A stretch of DNA of 7,038 nucleotides from JANWZL01 sp037445185 (GTDB lineage Bacteria; Pseudomonadota; Gammaproteobacteria; Burkholderiales; Thiobacillaceae): NCBI GenBank assembly GCA_037445185.1, contig JBBIKZ010000205.1, forward strand, positions 1-7,038. Reading direction: 5' to 3'. A program made the position numbers and the translations under genes. Under the pieces are notes generated by a model, which ran no database searches, was not told where the DNA came from, and saw only the letters and a list, made by a program, of their open reading frames with translations. Of the stretch, positions 1 to 6,915 are shown piece after piece (positions within the stretch are counted from its first letter, which is position 1; every line of letters begins with the position of its first letter).

Positions 1-126
1 ATTACGGAAACCATCAAGGCCGCGAGGCGACAAACCTTGCACCGTAGGCCGGATATAAGACCGCAACACCCTGTCTCCGCCGTCGCGAAAGCCAGAGAAC
101 TTGCACTCCGGGAGGCGTCCATATAA
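1..126 (+). CDS. Possible 3' end of an unidentified upstream gene (partial)
   Basis: The frame beginning at base 1 is open for 41 codons and ends with TAA at 124-126, six bases before the cas10 ATG. The translation is basic and Arg/Ala-rich and ends in KARELALREASI. I do not recognise a family. Third-position G/C bias is weaker than in the csm genes, and an open run of 41 codons can occur by chance in GC-rich DNA. The close spacing to cas10 would suit an operon partner. The frame also overlaps the duplicated CTTGCAC/ATATAAG motif, which argues for a regulatory reading instead. It may simply be non-coding leader sequence. Confidence 0.2.
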   Translation: MTETIKAARRQTLHRRPDIRPQHPVSAVAKARELALREASI

Positions 127-127
127 G
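36..127 (+). repeat. Twice-occurring CTTGCAC...ATATAAG motif upstream of cas10
   Basis: CTTGCAC occurs at 36-42 and again at 100-106. Each copy is followed by ATATAAG, at 53-59 and at 121-127, with spacers of 10 and 14 bases. The match extends to ATATAAGACC versus ATATAAGGCC, and CGCGA lies ahead of each copy (21-25 and 84-88). The second copy ends next to the cas10 start codon. TTGCAC and TATAAG resemble -35 and -10 elements, but their spacings (11 and 15 bases) are short of the usual 17. The role is therefore uncertain: a duplicated regulatory site, a partial duplication, or coincidence. Confidence 0.3.
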
Positions 128-132
128 GCCCC

Positions 133-2829
133 ATGAGTGATCAAATGATGCTTCGGTCCTGCCGTGTTGCCTTGGCAGCGTACCTGCATGATCTAGGCAA
201 ATTCGCAGAGCGTGCGGGCGTGTTTGACGACGACCCGAGGCTGGATGCCCATCTGACGCTGTACTGCCCGTTTCATGAGCAGGGTGGGCGAAGCTGGTTC
301 ACGCATCGGCACGCCGCACACACTGCGCTCGCGTTCGACCTCATCGAGCAGCATCTGCCCGAGTTGATCGGTAATGACACGGCTCCGTTCACGGGTCGCG
401 TGCGCAGCGGCGACTCCGCGACCGGCGAGGCAACCGATTCGCTGGTCAATGCCGCGGCAGCTCATCACAAGCCGGAGACCTTTTTGCAATGGGTCATCGC
501 GACCGCTGATCGCATCGCGTCCGGTTTCGAGCGTGAGAAGTTCGAGGAGTACAACCGGGCTACCGAAGACAGAGCTGGGGGCCTGAACCACTACACCGCA
601 CGGCAGTTAACGCTTTTCGAGCAGATCCGCAGGGCCGAAGAAGCAGCATCACCCGGGAGGCTTGCTTGGCGCTACCCGCTCGCCCCGTTGTCGCCCGCTG
701 CACTGTTTCCACAGAAGGCGCAGCAGTGCGAGTCGACCGAAAAGTCGCGGGCGACACAGGAGTACCGGCGGCTGTGGGACGGATTCGTCGCCGCGCTGCA
801 GTCTATCCCGCGCAGTCACCGCAACAACCTATCCCTCTGGCTGGATCACTTCGACAGCCTGTGGCTGACCTACACGCACGCGATTCCGGCGGCGACGGCG
901 TTCAATGTCAAGCCAGAGGTGTCACTGTATGACCACTCCCGGACGACTGCGGCCTTAGCCGTGGCGCTCTGGCGTTGGCATGAAAGCGCGCGCCGAACGG
1001 ATTTCGCCGCCGCAGTAGCGCTGTGCGAGCGCGCCGATTTCGACGAACAGAAATTCCTTCTGGTGCAGGGTGACTTCTTCGGTATCCAGGACTTCGTCTT
1101 TGCGGTGGGCGGCGAGACACGCAAGCACGCGGCAAAGCTATTGCGCGGGCGTTCTTTTCAGGTGGCACTGTTTACCGAGATCGCCGCGCTTCGCATACTT
1201 GATGCGCTGTGCCTGCCGCCCACGAGCCAGGTGATCAACGCGGCGGGAAAATTCCTTATCGTCGCGCCAAACAGCGAAGAGATTCGCGGAGGACTCGTAA
1301 AGCTGCGTACGGAGTTCGAGCACTGGTTCCTGGATCACAGCTTCGGAATGGCCGGGATCGGCCTTGCGTGGGTGCCTGCGTCCTGCAATGACTTCCTCAG
1401 TGGCGATCGTGACGGCGCTGGGCGGTACGCCAGGCTCGGGCAACGTCTACGGGAATCCCTGGAGGACGCCAAGCATCGCCGATTTGATCTTTGCTCCAAC
1501 GGCGCGCGCATTTTCAGCAACGGGTATCCGCACGGGGCGTGCGATTTCAACGGCAGGTTGCCCGCCGATCGGCCGCGGGCCGGCGAGCAGCCCGCCTCGT
1601 GCGCCTTGTCGCGAGATCAGATCGCCATTGGGGAGTCGCTGCTCGAATACGACCGGGTGCTTGCGATTCGGCAGCGGGAGGCCTCGGAGCTGCGCGGTGC
1701 AGCCTCGGTGCGTAAGCTTGAAGTGCCGTTGTTCGGCTATGGGCTCGCGTTCACGCGAAGTGCAGACGAGAGCGGGGCCTTCGGAAGGCTCGCAGCGGAG
1801 GGCGCCTTGCGCCGTTGCTGGGACTTTTCGCCCGCGGATGAAAGCGACAAGAGTGGGACATCGCCCCTCTGGTCCGGCTATGCGCGGCGCTTCATCAGCG
1901 GTTATGCGCCCCGTGTGTGGTTGGACGACCTCGGCGCGCCCTTGCGTGATCGGTACGTTGGGATCGACCATTCCGAATTACCAGGTGCTGGCGAGCTGAA
2001 ATCGCTCGACATGCTCGCTTGCGAGGACCGGGAGCCCGATGCGAACCGGGCGGACTGGCGGGGTGTTGCGGCACTCGGTGTGCTTAAAGGCGACATTGAC
2101 GATTTGGGGGAGCTGTTTCGCGCGGGTCTCGAGAGGCCGACGTTCGCCAAGACAGCGGCGTTGTCGCGTCAGGTAAACGCGTTCTTCGCGATCTACCTGC
2201 CTTGGCTCTTGGCGCGCGAGTTCCGTGGCGTCTACACGGTGTTTGCCGGCGGTGACGATTTCTTCCTGATCGGCCCCTGGCGCACGGTGCAAAAGCTCGC
2301 GGCTCGCATGCGCGAAGAATTCCGGCGCTACGTTGCGGAGAATCCTGACATTCACTTTTCGGTCGGCATCGCCACACAGAAGGCGGGCGCTCCGATCGGT
2401 GCGCTGGCGGAGCTCGCGGAGTTGGCGTTGCGAAAGTCGAAAGAAAGAGACGGCAAGGACGCCATGACCTGCTTCGAAGAGACCGTCCCATGGTCTGCGT
2501 GGCCGCAACTGGAGCAGGCGCTGACCCGGTTCGATGAGGTTCATTCGGCCGAGCGCCTGACCCAAGGTTTCGTTTACCGCCTGCTTCAGTTCGTCGACAT
2601 GCGCGAGCGCGAGCAGAAACGCGGCGAGCCGGAGGCTGCAATGTGGCGATCGCGGCTGGCGTACCACACGAGGCGGTACGTTGTCGACAAGAGGAAGGGT
2701 CTCGATGAAGCACGGCGCCGGGAGTTGTATCTGGACCTGGCCGAGACCTTGAGTCCAGCTATCGAGAACCTGGGCACAGCCTACCGGATCGTATTGTTCA
2801 ACCACTTGTATCGGTACCGCGCGCGCTAG
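133..2829 (+). CDS. cas10: Type III-A CRISPR-Cas large subunit Cas10/Csm1 (HD nuclease and cyclic oligoadenylate synthase)
   Basis: This is the large subunit of the Csm effector complex, 898 aa, cytoplasmic. In the family, binding of target RNA turns on single-strand DNase activity of the HD domain and synthesis of cyclic oligoadenylates from ATP by the Palm domains. Domains seen in order: an N-terminal HD domain with YLHDLGKF (His19-Asp20), a His pair at 111-112 and ATADR with Asp126; a first Palm domain around LVQGDFFGIQDF (310-321); a Cys-poor central region (Cys454, Cys470, Cys490) where the family zinc finger usually lies; the second Palm domain with GDIDDLG (653-659) and FAGGDDF (GGDD at 706-709); and a C-terminal helical region (about 785-898). 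Both catalytic signatures are intact. AAGG at 125-128 lies four bases before ATG 133, and the HD motif at residue 19 suits this start; ATG 145 is an alternative. It is the first gene of the csm operon, and csm2 follows almost immediately. Confidence 0.97.
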   Translation: MSDQMMLRSCRVALAAYLHDLGKFAERAGVFDDDPRLDAHLTLYCPFHEQGGRSWFTHRHAAHTALAFDLIEQHLPELIGNDTAPFTGRVRSGDSATGEATDSLVNAAAAHHKPETFLQWVIATADRIASGFEREKFEEYNRATEDRAGGLNHYTARQLTLFEQIRRAEEAASPGRLAWRYPLAPLSPAALFPQKAQQCESTEKSRATQEYRRLWDGFVAALQSIPRSHRNNLSLWLDHFDSLWLTYTHAIPAATAFNVKPEVSLYDHSRTTAALAVALWRWHESARRTDFAAAVALCERADFDEQKFLLVQGDFFGIQDFVFAVGGETRKHAAKLLRGRSFQVALFTEIAALRILDALCLPPTSQVINAAGKFLIVAPNSEEIRGGLVKLRTEFEHWFLDHSFGMAGIGLAWVPASCNDFLSGDRDGAGRYARLGQRLRESLEDAKHRRFDLCSNGARIFSNGYPHGACDFNGRLPADRPRAGEQPASCALSRDQIAIGESLLEYDRVLAIRQREASELRGAASVRKLEVPLFGYGLAFTRSADESGAFGRLAAEGALRRCWDFSPADESDKSGTSPLWSGYARRFISGYAPRVWLDDLGAPLRDRYVGIDHSELPGAGELKSLDMLACEDREPDANRADWRGVAALGVLKGDIDDLGELFRAGLERPTFAKTAALSRQVNAFFAIYLPWLLAREFRGVYTVFAGGDDFFLIGPWRTVQKLAARMREEFRRYVAENPDIHFSVGIATQKAGAPIGALAELAELALRKSKERDGKDAMTCFEETVPWSAWPQLEQALTRFDEVHSAERLTQGFVYRLLQFVDMREREQKRGEPEAAMWRSRLAYHTRRYVVDKRKGLDEARRRELYLDLAETLSPAIENLGTAYRIVLFNHLYRYRAR

Positions 2830-2833
2830 GAGG
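2827..2833 (+). promoter_or_regulatory. Strong ribosome binding site for csm2
   Basis: TAGGAGG contains a perfect AGGAGG that overlaps the cas10 stop codon TAG. It lies only one base before ATG 2835 but seven bases before ATG 2841, so it favours the second Met as the csm2 start. The overlap with the stop codon implies coupled expression of cas10 and csm2. Confidence 0.75.
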
Positions 2834-2840
2834 CATGCAA

Positions 2841-3329
2841 ATGCAAAGATCTACGGCAGGTCAAGGTGGGGAAAATCGGCAGCAACCATCGGGCGCAGCT
2901 CGCCCGCCGGGCGCGCGGGGTGACCGCGACCAGCAGCCATCAATCGACGTGTCGAAGATCCGCTTCAGCGATCCGGTCGAACAGAAGCTTTATTCGGACA
3001 TCGCGGAGGAGGCGGCGAAGACCGTGTCGCCAGGACAGCGGGCGCAAAAGAACAAGCCGACACAGCTACGGCGGTTTTACGACGAACTCGTGCTACTGCA
3101 AGAAAGGGTCGCGTCGGATGATGAGAAGTTTGAGCAGCAGGCCCCCTTCATTCAGATGCTGAAGGCCAAGGTGGCTTATGCAAGGGGCCGCGACAAGGTG
3201 GACGCAAACTTCGAAAAGCTTCTGCGCCATGTCATCGACGAAGTCAAGAACCCTCAGACGCTGAAACGGGCGAAGCTGTTTATGGAAGCGTTCATGGCTT
3301 TCTACAAGGTGCACGGACCCACGGACTGA
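2841..3329 (+). CDS. csm2: Type III-A CRISPR-associated small subunit Csm2
   Basis: This is the small subunit of the Csm complex, 162 aa from this start. Several Csm2 copies form a helical filament alongside the Csm3 backbone and help hold the crRNA-target duplex; the subunit has no catalytic role. The first 35 or so residues are rich in Gln, Gly, Pro and Arg and are probably disordered. The recognisable all-helical Csm2 part follows: FSDPVEQKLY (about 42-51), NKPTQLRRFYDELVLLQ (71-87), APFIQMLKAKVAYARGR (101-117) and a final helix around FMEAFMAFYK (147-156). The size is slightly above the usual range because of the N-terminal tail. The start at 2841 was chosen over 2835, two codons upstream, because of its spacing from AGGAGG. 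The gene lies between cas10 and csm3, the standard III-A order. Confidence 0.93.
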   Translation: MQRSTAGQGGENRQQPSGAARPPGARGDRDQQPSIDVSKIRFSDPVEQKLYSDIAEEAAKTVSPGQRAQKNKPTQLRRFYDELVLLQERVASDDEKFEQQAPFIQMLKAKVAYARGRDKVDANFEKLLRHVIDEVKNPQTLKRAKLFMEAFMAFYKVHGPTD

Positions 3330-3331
3330 GC

Positions 3332-3335
3332 GAGG
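3332..3335 (+). promoter_or_regulatory. Ribosome binding site deciding the csm3 start
   Basis: GAGG follows the csm2 stop codon (3327-3329). It is two bases from ATG 3338 but eight bases from ATG 3344, which supports the second Met. Starting there gives the N-terminus MQLQLIKIQKLHG, which agrees with typical Csm3 proteins. Confidence 0.55.
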
Positions 3336-3343
3336 CGATGACA

Positions 3344-4057
3344 ATGCAACTGCAACTGATCAAGATCCAAAAGCTGCACGGCCGGCTCGAGTTGCTTTCG
3401 GGACTGCGAATTGGCGCTTCGGAAGGAGAGATCCGTATCGGGGGGGTCGACAACCAGGTAATCCGGCACCCGCACACCGGCGAGCCCTACATTCCCGGCT
3501 CGAGCCTGAAAGGAAAGGTCCGCAGCCTGCTCGAGTGGCGCAGCGGCGCGGTGAAATCGGAGCCGCTCGGGTACCGTGACATCAGCGATCGCCATCCCCT
3601 CGTCAGACCCATTCTGCAGTTATTCGGCGTTGGCGGGGGCGATCAACTGACCGAGGCGCAGGCGGCCGAACTCGGGCCGACGCGGATTGCGTTCTGGGAT
3701 GCGCCGCTGCGCTCCGACTGGGTGAGCCGGGTGAAGAACGACAACAATCTCCTCACCGAAATCAAGACCGAGAACCGGATTGACCGAATCAAGGGCGTCG
3801 CTGAACACCCAAGGCAAACGGAGCGTGTCCCTTCGGGGGCGGTGTTCAATTTCACGCTTTCGATCAAGGTATTGAACGCCGACGGTGACGGCGCGGCTCT
3901 CCGCGAGGTGCTGTTCAAGGGCCTGCGCCTGCTTGAGCTCGACAGCCTCGGCGGATCCGGATCGCGCGGCTACGGCAAGGTGAAGCTCCAAGGTCTGACG
4001 CTCGACGGGCAGGACATCCAGGCACAGTTCGATGCCGTCGATCCGTTCCTGCCATGA
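3344..4057 (+). CDS. csm3: Type III-A RAMP backbone subunit and target-RNA nuclease Csm3 (Cas7 group)
   Basis: Csm3 is the repeating Cas7-type backbone protein (237 aa). It binds the crRNA guide and cuts bound target RNA at six-base intervals with a conserved Asp. The sequence shows the full family pattern: LELLSGLRIG (about 16-24), GGVDNQVIR with the catalytic Asp at residue 36, RHPHTGEPYIPGSSLKGK (about 41-58), the thumb-region block KTENRIDR (141-148) with PRQTERVPSGA (156-166), and the glycine-rich RNA-binding loop GGSGSRGYGKV (203-213). No key residue is missing, so RNA cleavage is predicted to be active. ATG 3338 would add two residues. The stop overlaps the csm4 start as ATGA, a sign of translational coupling. 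Confidence 0.96.
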   Translation: MQLQLIKIQKLHGRLELLSGLRIGASEGEIRIGGVDNQVIRHPHTGEPYIPGSSLKGKVRSLLEWRSGAVKSEPLGYRDISDRHPLVRPILQLFGVGGGDQLTEAQAAELGPTRIAFWDAPLRSDWVSRVKNDNNLLTEIKTENRIDRIKGVAEHPRQTERVPSGAVFNFTLSIKVLNADGDGAALREVLFKGLRLLELDSLGGSGSRGYGKVKLQGLTLDGQDIQAQFDAVDPFLP

Positions 4058-4989
4058 AGACGTTCAGGTTGACGCTGCGCCTGCTCACGCCATTCGGCAC
4101 GCCGGTGGCAGGCGACACACTGTTCGGGCATTTGTGCTGGGCCGCACTCGAGCGCCGGGGCCGCATCCAACTGGCCGAACTGCTCGACGGTTACACCCAG
4201 GGCCGGCCGTGGCTCGCGGTCTCCGACGGCTTTCCGACAGGCTTTCTGCCGCGTCCCACCGTGCCGGATGCCGTGCTCGGAAGATCGATCGACCCGGCCA
4301 AGCGGAAGGAATTCCGAAAGAAAGCCTGGTTGCCGCTCATTGGTGTCGACAAACCGGTCGTAGCATGGCTTGAAGACGCGTCCGACGCTGCCGAGTGCCA
4401 GCCTAAACCCACAGTGCTCACGCAGAACACCATCAATCGCATCACCGGCACGACCGGCACCGGTCAGTTCGCGCCGCGACAGGTCGAAAGAGACGCTTAT
4501 CACAGCGATGCGCGGCTGGATGTCTACGCGGTCGTGGATGATGGTCGGTTGGACCTTCCCGCATTGCGCCAGCTCTTTGCGGACGTCGGTGACATGGGGT
4601 ACGGCCGCGACGCGAGCACGGGACTCGGCAAGTTCTCGGTCGAATCGATCGGCGAGCATCGTTGGCCACCCAGGCCGTCGAGCGATTGGCTGACCCTGGC
4701 TCCTTGCGCACCCGATCCGGCCCGCTTGGATGCTTCGCATTGTTCTTACCACCCGCTGACGCGCTTCGGCCGTCACGGCAGTATCGGCGTACGCCTGGGG
4801 GTTCCCTTCAAACGGCCGGTTCTGCTGATGAAAACCGGCGCCTTGCTGCGGTCGCGGGAACCGGGGACCTGGCTGGTACACGGTCGCGGGCTCGGCGGGC
4901 GCGCTGCGCCGTTATCGGCAGTCGTCCCGGACACGGTCCATCAAGGCTATGCACCGGTCGTCCCGCTGAACTTGGAAACCGCTCCATGA
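4054..4989 (+). CDS. csm4: Type III-A RAMP subunit Csm4 (Cas5 group)
   Basis: Csm4 (311 aa, close to the usual size) is the Cas5-type subunit. In the family it holds the 8-base 5' tag of the crRNA and joins the Csm3 filament to Cas10. Visible features are the N-terminal strand and loop MKTFRLTLRLLTPFGTPVAGDT LFGHLCWA (residues 1-30; the GDTLFGH block is typical), GFLPRPTVP (63-71), the segment around TQNTINRITGTTGTG (123-137) and the glycine-rich MGYGRDASTGLGKF (181-194). The C-terminal half has GRHGSIGVRLG (239-249) and HGRGLGG (276-282). No nuclease motif is expected and none is seen. The start overlaps the csm3 stop and the stop overlaps the csm5 start, both as ATGA, so csm3, csm4 and csm5 look translationally coupled. 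Confidence 0.95.
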   Translation: MKTFRLTLRLLTPFGTPVAGDTLFGHLCWAALERRGRIQLAELLDGYTQGRPWLAVSDGFPTGFLPRPTVPDAVLGRSIDPAKRKEFRKKAWLPLIGVDKPVVAWLEDASDAAECQPKPTVLTQNTINRITGTTGTGQFAPRQVERDAYHSDARLDVYAVVDDGRLDLPALRQLFADVGDMGYGRDASTGLGKFSVESIGEHRWPPRPSSDWLTLAPCAPDPARLDASHCSYHPLTRFGRHGSIGVRLGVPFKRPVLLMKTGALLRSREPGTWLVHGRGLGGRAAPLSAVVPDTVHQGYAPVVPLNLETAP

Positions 4990-6590
4990 GCCGCCTCTTT
5001 GATTCGGTTGACCTGGCGCTGACGCCGCTGACACCGATCCACATCGGGTGCGGCGAAGACTTCGAGCCAACGAACTACGTGATCGAGGACGGCGTTCTGC
5101 ACTATTTCGACGCCGCATCGGCCAGGCTGTCACCGGAGGACCGGCGCGCGCTCGCGCAGGCAATTGGTGGAGAGGGCACTCAGGCGCTTTTGCGCCTGCA
5201 GCGGTACTTCTTCGAGCGGCGCGACACGATGATCGCCGCGACGAAGCATCTGGTTGACGTCGCGCCTGGCGTCGCGGAGGAGTATCGGCAGCGCATCGGT
5301 AAGGTTGCCCAGAAGGAAAACTCAGGACGCAAGATCATCAACGTGCTCGAAATCGAGCGTACCGCCCATCATCCTCACGATGGGACCGCCTACATCCCAG
5401 GTTCGAGCCTGAAGGGTGCGATGCGGACTGCGTGGCTCGATCACCTGAACCGCGGACGGCCGCGCCGCGACGACGAGAAGGCCCTCGCGTTGGAGCAGCG
5501 GCTATTGGGCGGCGCGTTCCACACCGACCCGTTTCGGATGGTCAAGGTGGCGGATACCACGGGTAAAGCGATCACCCGCGTGGTCTTTTCCACCAACCAC
5601 AAGAAGCGGCCGGTCTTCAAGGATGGGAGAGAGCTAACCGGCAGGGGACCGGCAGTGCGCCGGGAGGCGATCGCCCCGGGCCAATATCGGGCTCTGCGGT
5701 CGGAACTGCGCTTCGATGGCTTGCAAGGTCCGGCACCAAGCGATGCAACGCCGGCGAGAGACAAGCGCATCCTCCGGTTCGACGTTCTCGCTCAGGCCTG
5801 CAACAGCTTCTATCTGCAGCGCCTCACAGCAGAGCTCGGCATCCTCGAAAATCGACGCTTCGTAAGCGACGACTGGCTTCGTTGGGTCCGGCGGCTGATC
5901 GATGAATTGAGCGGCGCTTTCCAAGCAGGGCAGGTAATGCTGCTGCGTGTTGGTCGGCACAGCGGCGCCGAGAGCGTGACCCTCGAGGGCGTCCGGTCGA
6001 TCAGGATCATGGGGGGACGCGGCGGGCCAACCGACGCAGCGCAGTCGACGACGCTTTGGCTCGCTGCCGAACGGCAGGATGCGCGCAGCGACATGCAGCC
6101 GTTCGGATTCGTGCTGGTGGAACCCGCGGGTGCCCCGCAATGCAGCACCCTGAAGCAGTGGTGCGAGCAGCAGCCACCGCCGGACCTCGGGCGGGCGCGG
6201 GCGCGGATCGAGGCCGTGCGAAATCGTCTTCGGGCGGAAGCACTGGCCGCAGAGCAGCGTGAGGCAGAGCAGCGCGCAACGGAGGAAGCAAAGCGTAAGG
6301 CTGCCGAAGATCAAGCGGCGCGCTGGGAGGCGATGACCGAACAGGGCCGCCGCGTTGAGCAGTTGCGCCAGCGACTGGAGGCACACATCGGGAGGAAGCA
6401 ACCGGTGAGCGGCATTCTTTACGCGGAGACCCAGAAACTGATCAAGGCGGCGCTCGAAACCGAATGGGGCGCAGAGGACCGCCGGACGCTAGCCGACCTG
6501 ATCGCGGGCGCTGGTTTCGCGAAGATCGATTTTCAGAGCAGGACCAACGAGATCAAGCTGGCGATCAAAAAGCTCCGAGGTGAAGCGTGA
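4986..6590 (+). CDS. csm5: Type III-A RAMP subunit Csm5 with a long coiled-coil C-terminal extension
   Basis: Csm5 caps the 3' end of the crRNA in the Csm complex and, in studied systems, is needed for crRNA maturation. Here it is 534 aa, well above the 350-400 aa common in the family. Residues 1 to about 380 form the RAMP part: LTPIHIGCGEDFEPTNYVIE (15-34), TAYIPGSSLKGAMRTAWLDH (134-153, the shared RAMP motif) and LLRVGRHSGAES (319-330) followed by a short GGRGG run (343-347). The extension then begins. Residues about 402-466 are rich in Ala, Glu, Arg and Gln and look like a coiled coil; about 470-534 are a mixed helical tail with a Lys-rich end. The ATG at 4986 overlaps the csm4 stop. The frame stays open back to 4662 inside csm4, but that part shows no family motif and LTPLTPIHIG fits the start of Csm5. 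Confidence 0.94.
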   Translation: MSRLFDSVDLALTPLTPIHIGCGEDFEPTNYVIEDGVLHYFDAASARLSPEDRRALAQAIGGEGTQALLRLQRYFFERRDTMIAATKHLVDVAPGVAEEYRQRIGKVAQKENSGRKIINVLEIERTAHHPHDGTAYIPGSSLKGAMRTAWLDHLNRGRPRRDDEKALALEQRLLGGAFHTDPFRMVKVADTTGKAITRVVFSTNHKKRPVFKDGRELTGRGPAVRREAIAPGQYRALRSELRFDGLQGPAPSDATPARDKRILRFDVLAQACNSFYLQRLTAELGILENRRFVSDDWLRWVRRLIDELSGAFQAGQVMLLRVGRHSGAESVTLEGVRSIRIMGGRGGPTDAAQSTTLWLAAERQDARSDMQPFGFVLVEPAGAPQCSTLKQWCEQQPPPDLGRARARIEAVRNRLRAEALAAEQREAEQRATEEAKRKAAEDQAARWEAMTEQGRRVEQLRQRLEAHIGRKQPVSGILYAETQKLIKAALETEWGAEDRRTLADLIAGAGFAKIDFQSRTNEIKLAIKKLRGEA

Positions 6591-6757
6591 TACCGGACAT
6601 GTGCGCCCTACAGTTCACCTCGGGCTTGGCCTGCCCCGGTCGAGCTCCGATCGCCTACGTGCGCGGCGATCTTTTGTGGGCGCAGGCTGCATACCGGCTC
6701 GAGCGCCTTGGCGCTTGGAGCCGCCCCGTGGGTCCTGGCCGACTGCGAATGTGGTAA
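6587..6757 (+). CDS. Small hypothetical frame coupled to csm5
   Basis: A 56-codon frame starts with GTG that overlaps the csm5 stop as GTGA, the same geometry as the csm3/csm4 and csm4/csm5 junctions, and ends with TAA. About 73% of its codons end in G or C, counted by hand, similar to what the csm genes look like. The product contains the segment APIAYVRGDLLWAQAAYRLE and ends in GRLRMW. I recognise no family. There is no signal peptide, membrane segment or CxxC motif. It could be a real small accessory protein, the remnant of a truncated gene, or a chance frame. A second frame (MKRDTG..., 6580-6786) overlaps it and has a more repetitive Arg/Ser/Pro composition typical of a shadow. Confidence 0.3.
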   Translation: MIPDMCALQFTSGLACPGRAPIAYVRGDLLWAQAAYRLERLGAWSRPVGPGRLRMW

Positions 6758-6915
6758 GGGCCTCGGCGCGAACCACGAACGGGTGAGAGAGTAGCGGATG
6801 CACACTAGGGGCGCGATGAGCCGTGACCGTCGCTGAATCGTTTCCTGCAACCGTGGCGATATCACTCCCGCCCGGCACCCGTCTGCCCATCGCGCGCTAC
6901 CGCTGCACCTTCCGC
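6758..6915. other. Gap before the Cmr3-like gene, no clear gene
   Basis: This stretch holds no convincing gene on either strand. AGGGG at 6807-6811 is the only Shine-Dalgarno-like element. It precedes a seven-codon frame ATG...TGA (6816-6836, MSRDRR) and, eleven bases away, GTG 6823, which is in frame with the Cmr3-like gene. No inverted repeat followed by a T run is visible, so I see no intrinsic terminator between csm5 and the next gene. The break in the tight operon spacing suggests that this is where two transcription units, or two modules, meet. Confidence 0.4.

Noticed and set aside
1..132. Possible CRISPR repeat upstream of cas10
   Set aside because: The repeated words are short with unequal spacers (10 and 14 bases) and there is no 28-37 base repeat with regular spacers, so this is not a CRISPR array.
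374..932. Short plus-strand frames inside the cas10 HD region
   Set aside because: They are out of frame with cas10, rich in Arg/Ser/Pro, and lack ribosome binding sites or family motifs.
1978..2805. Long open frame (275 codons) on the minus strand opposite cas10
   Set aside because: It lies wholly within cas10 across the GGDD region, has no recognisable motif, and its composition fits an antisense shadow of a GC-rich gene.
4662..4985. Upstream extension of the csm5 frame to 642 codons
   Set aside because: The extra 108 codons lie inside csm4, have Arg/Ala/Pro-rich shadow composition, and the Csm5 N-terminal motif begins right after ATG 4986, which overlaps the csm4 stop.
6608..6890. Minus-strand frames of 85 and 91 codons after csm5
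   Set aside because: Their products are low-complexity Arg/Ser/Pro/Gly sequences with no family pattern, and they overlap the start of the Cmr3-like region or the small coupled frame.
6591..6915. Intrinsic terminator or insertion-sequence remnant between csm5 and the Cmr3-like gene
   Set aside because: I found no stem-loop followed by a T run, no terminal inverted repeats and no transposase-like translation in any frame.
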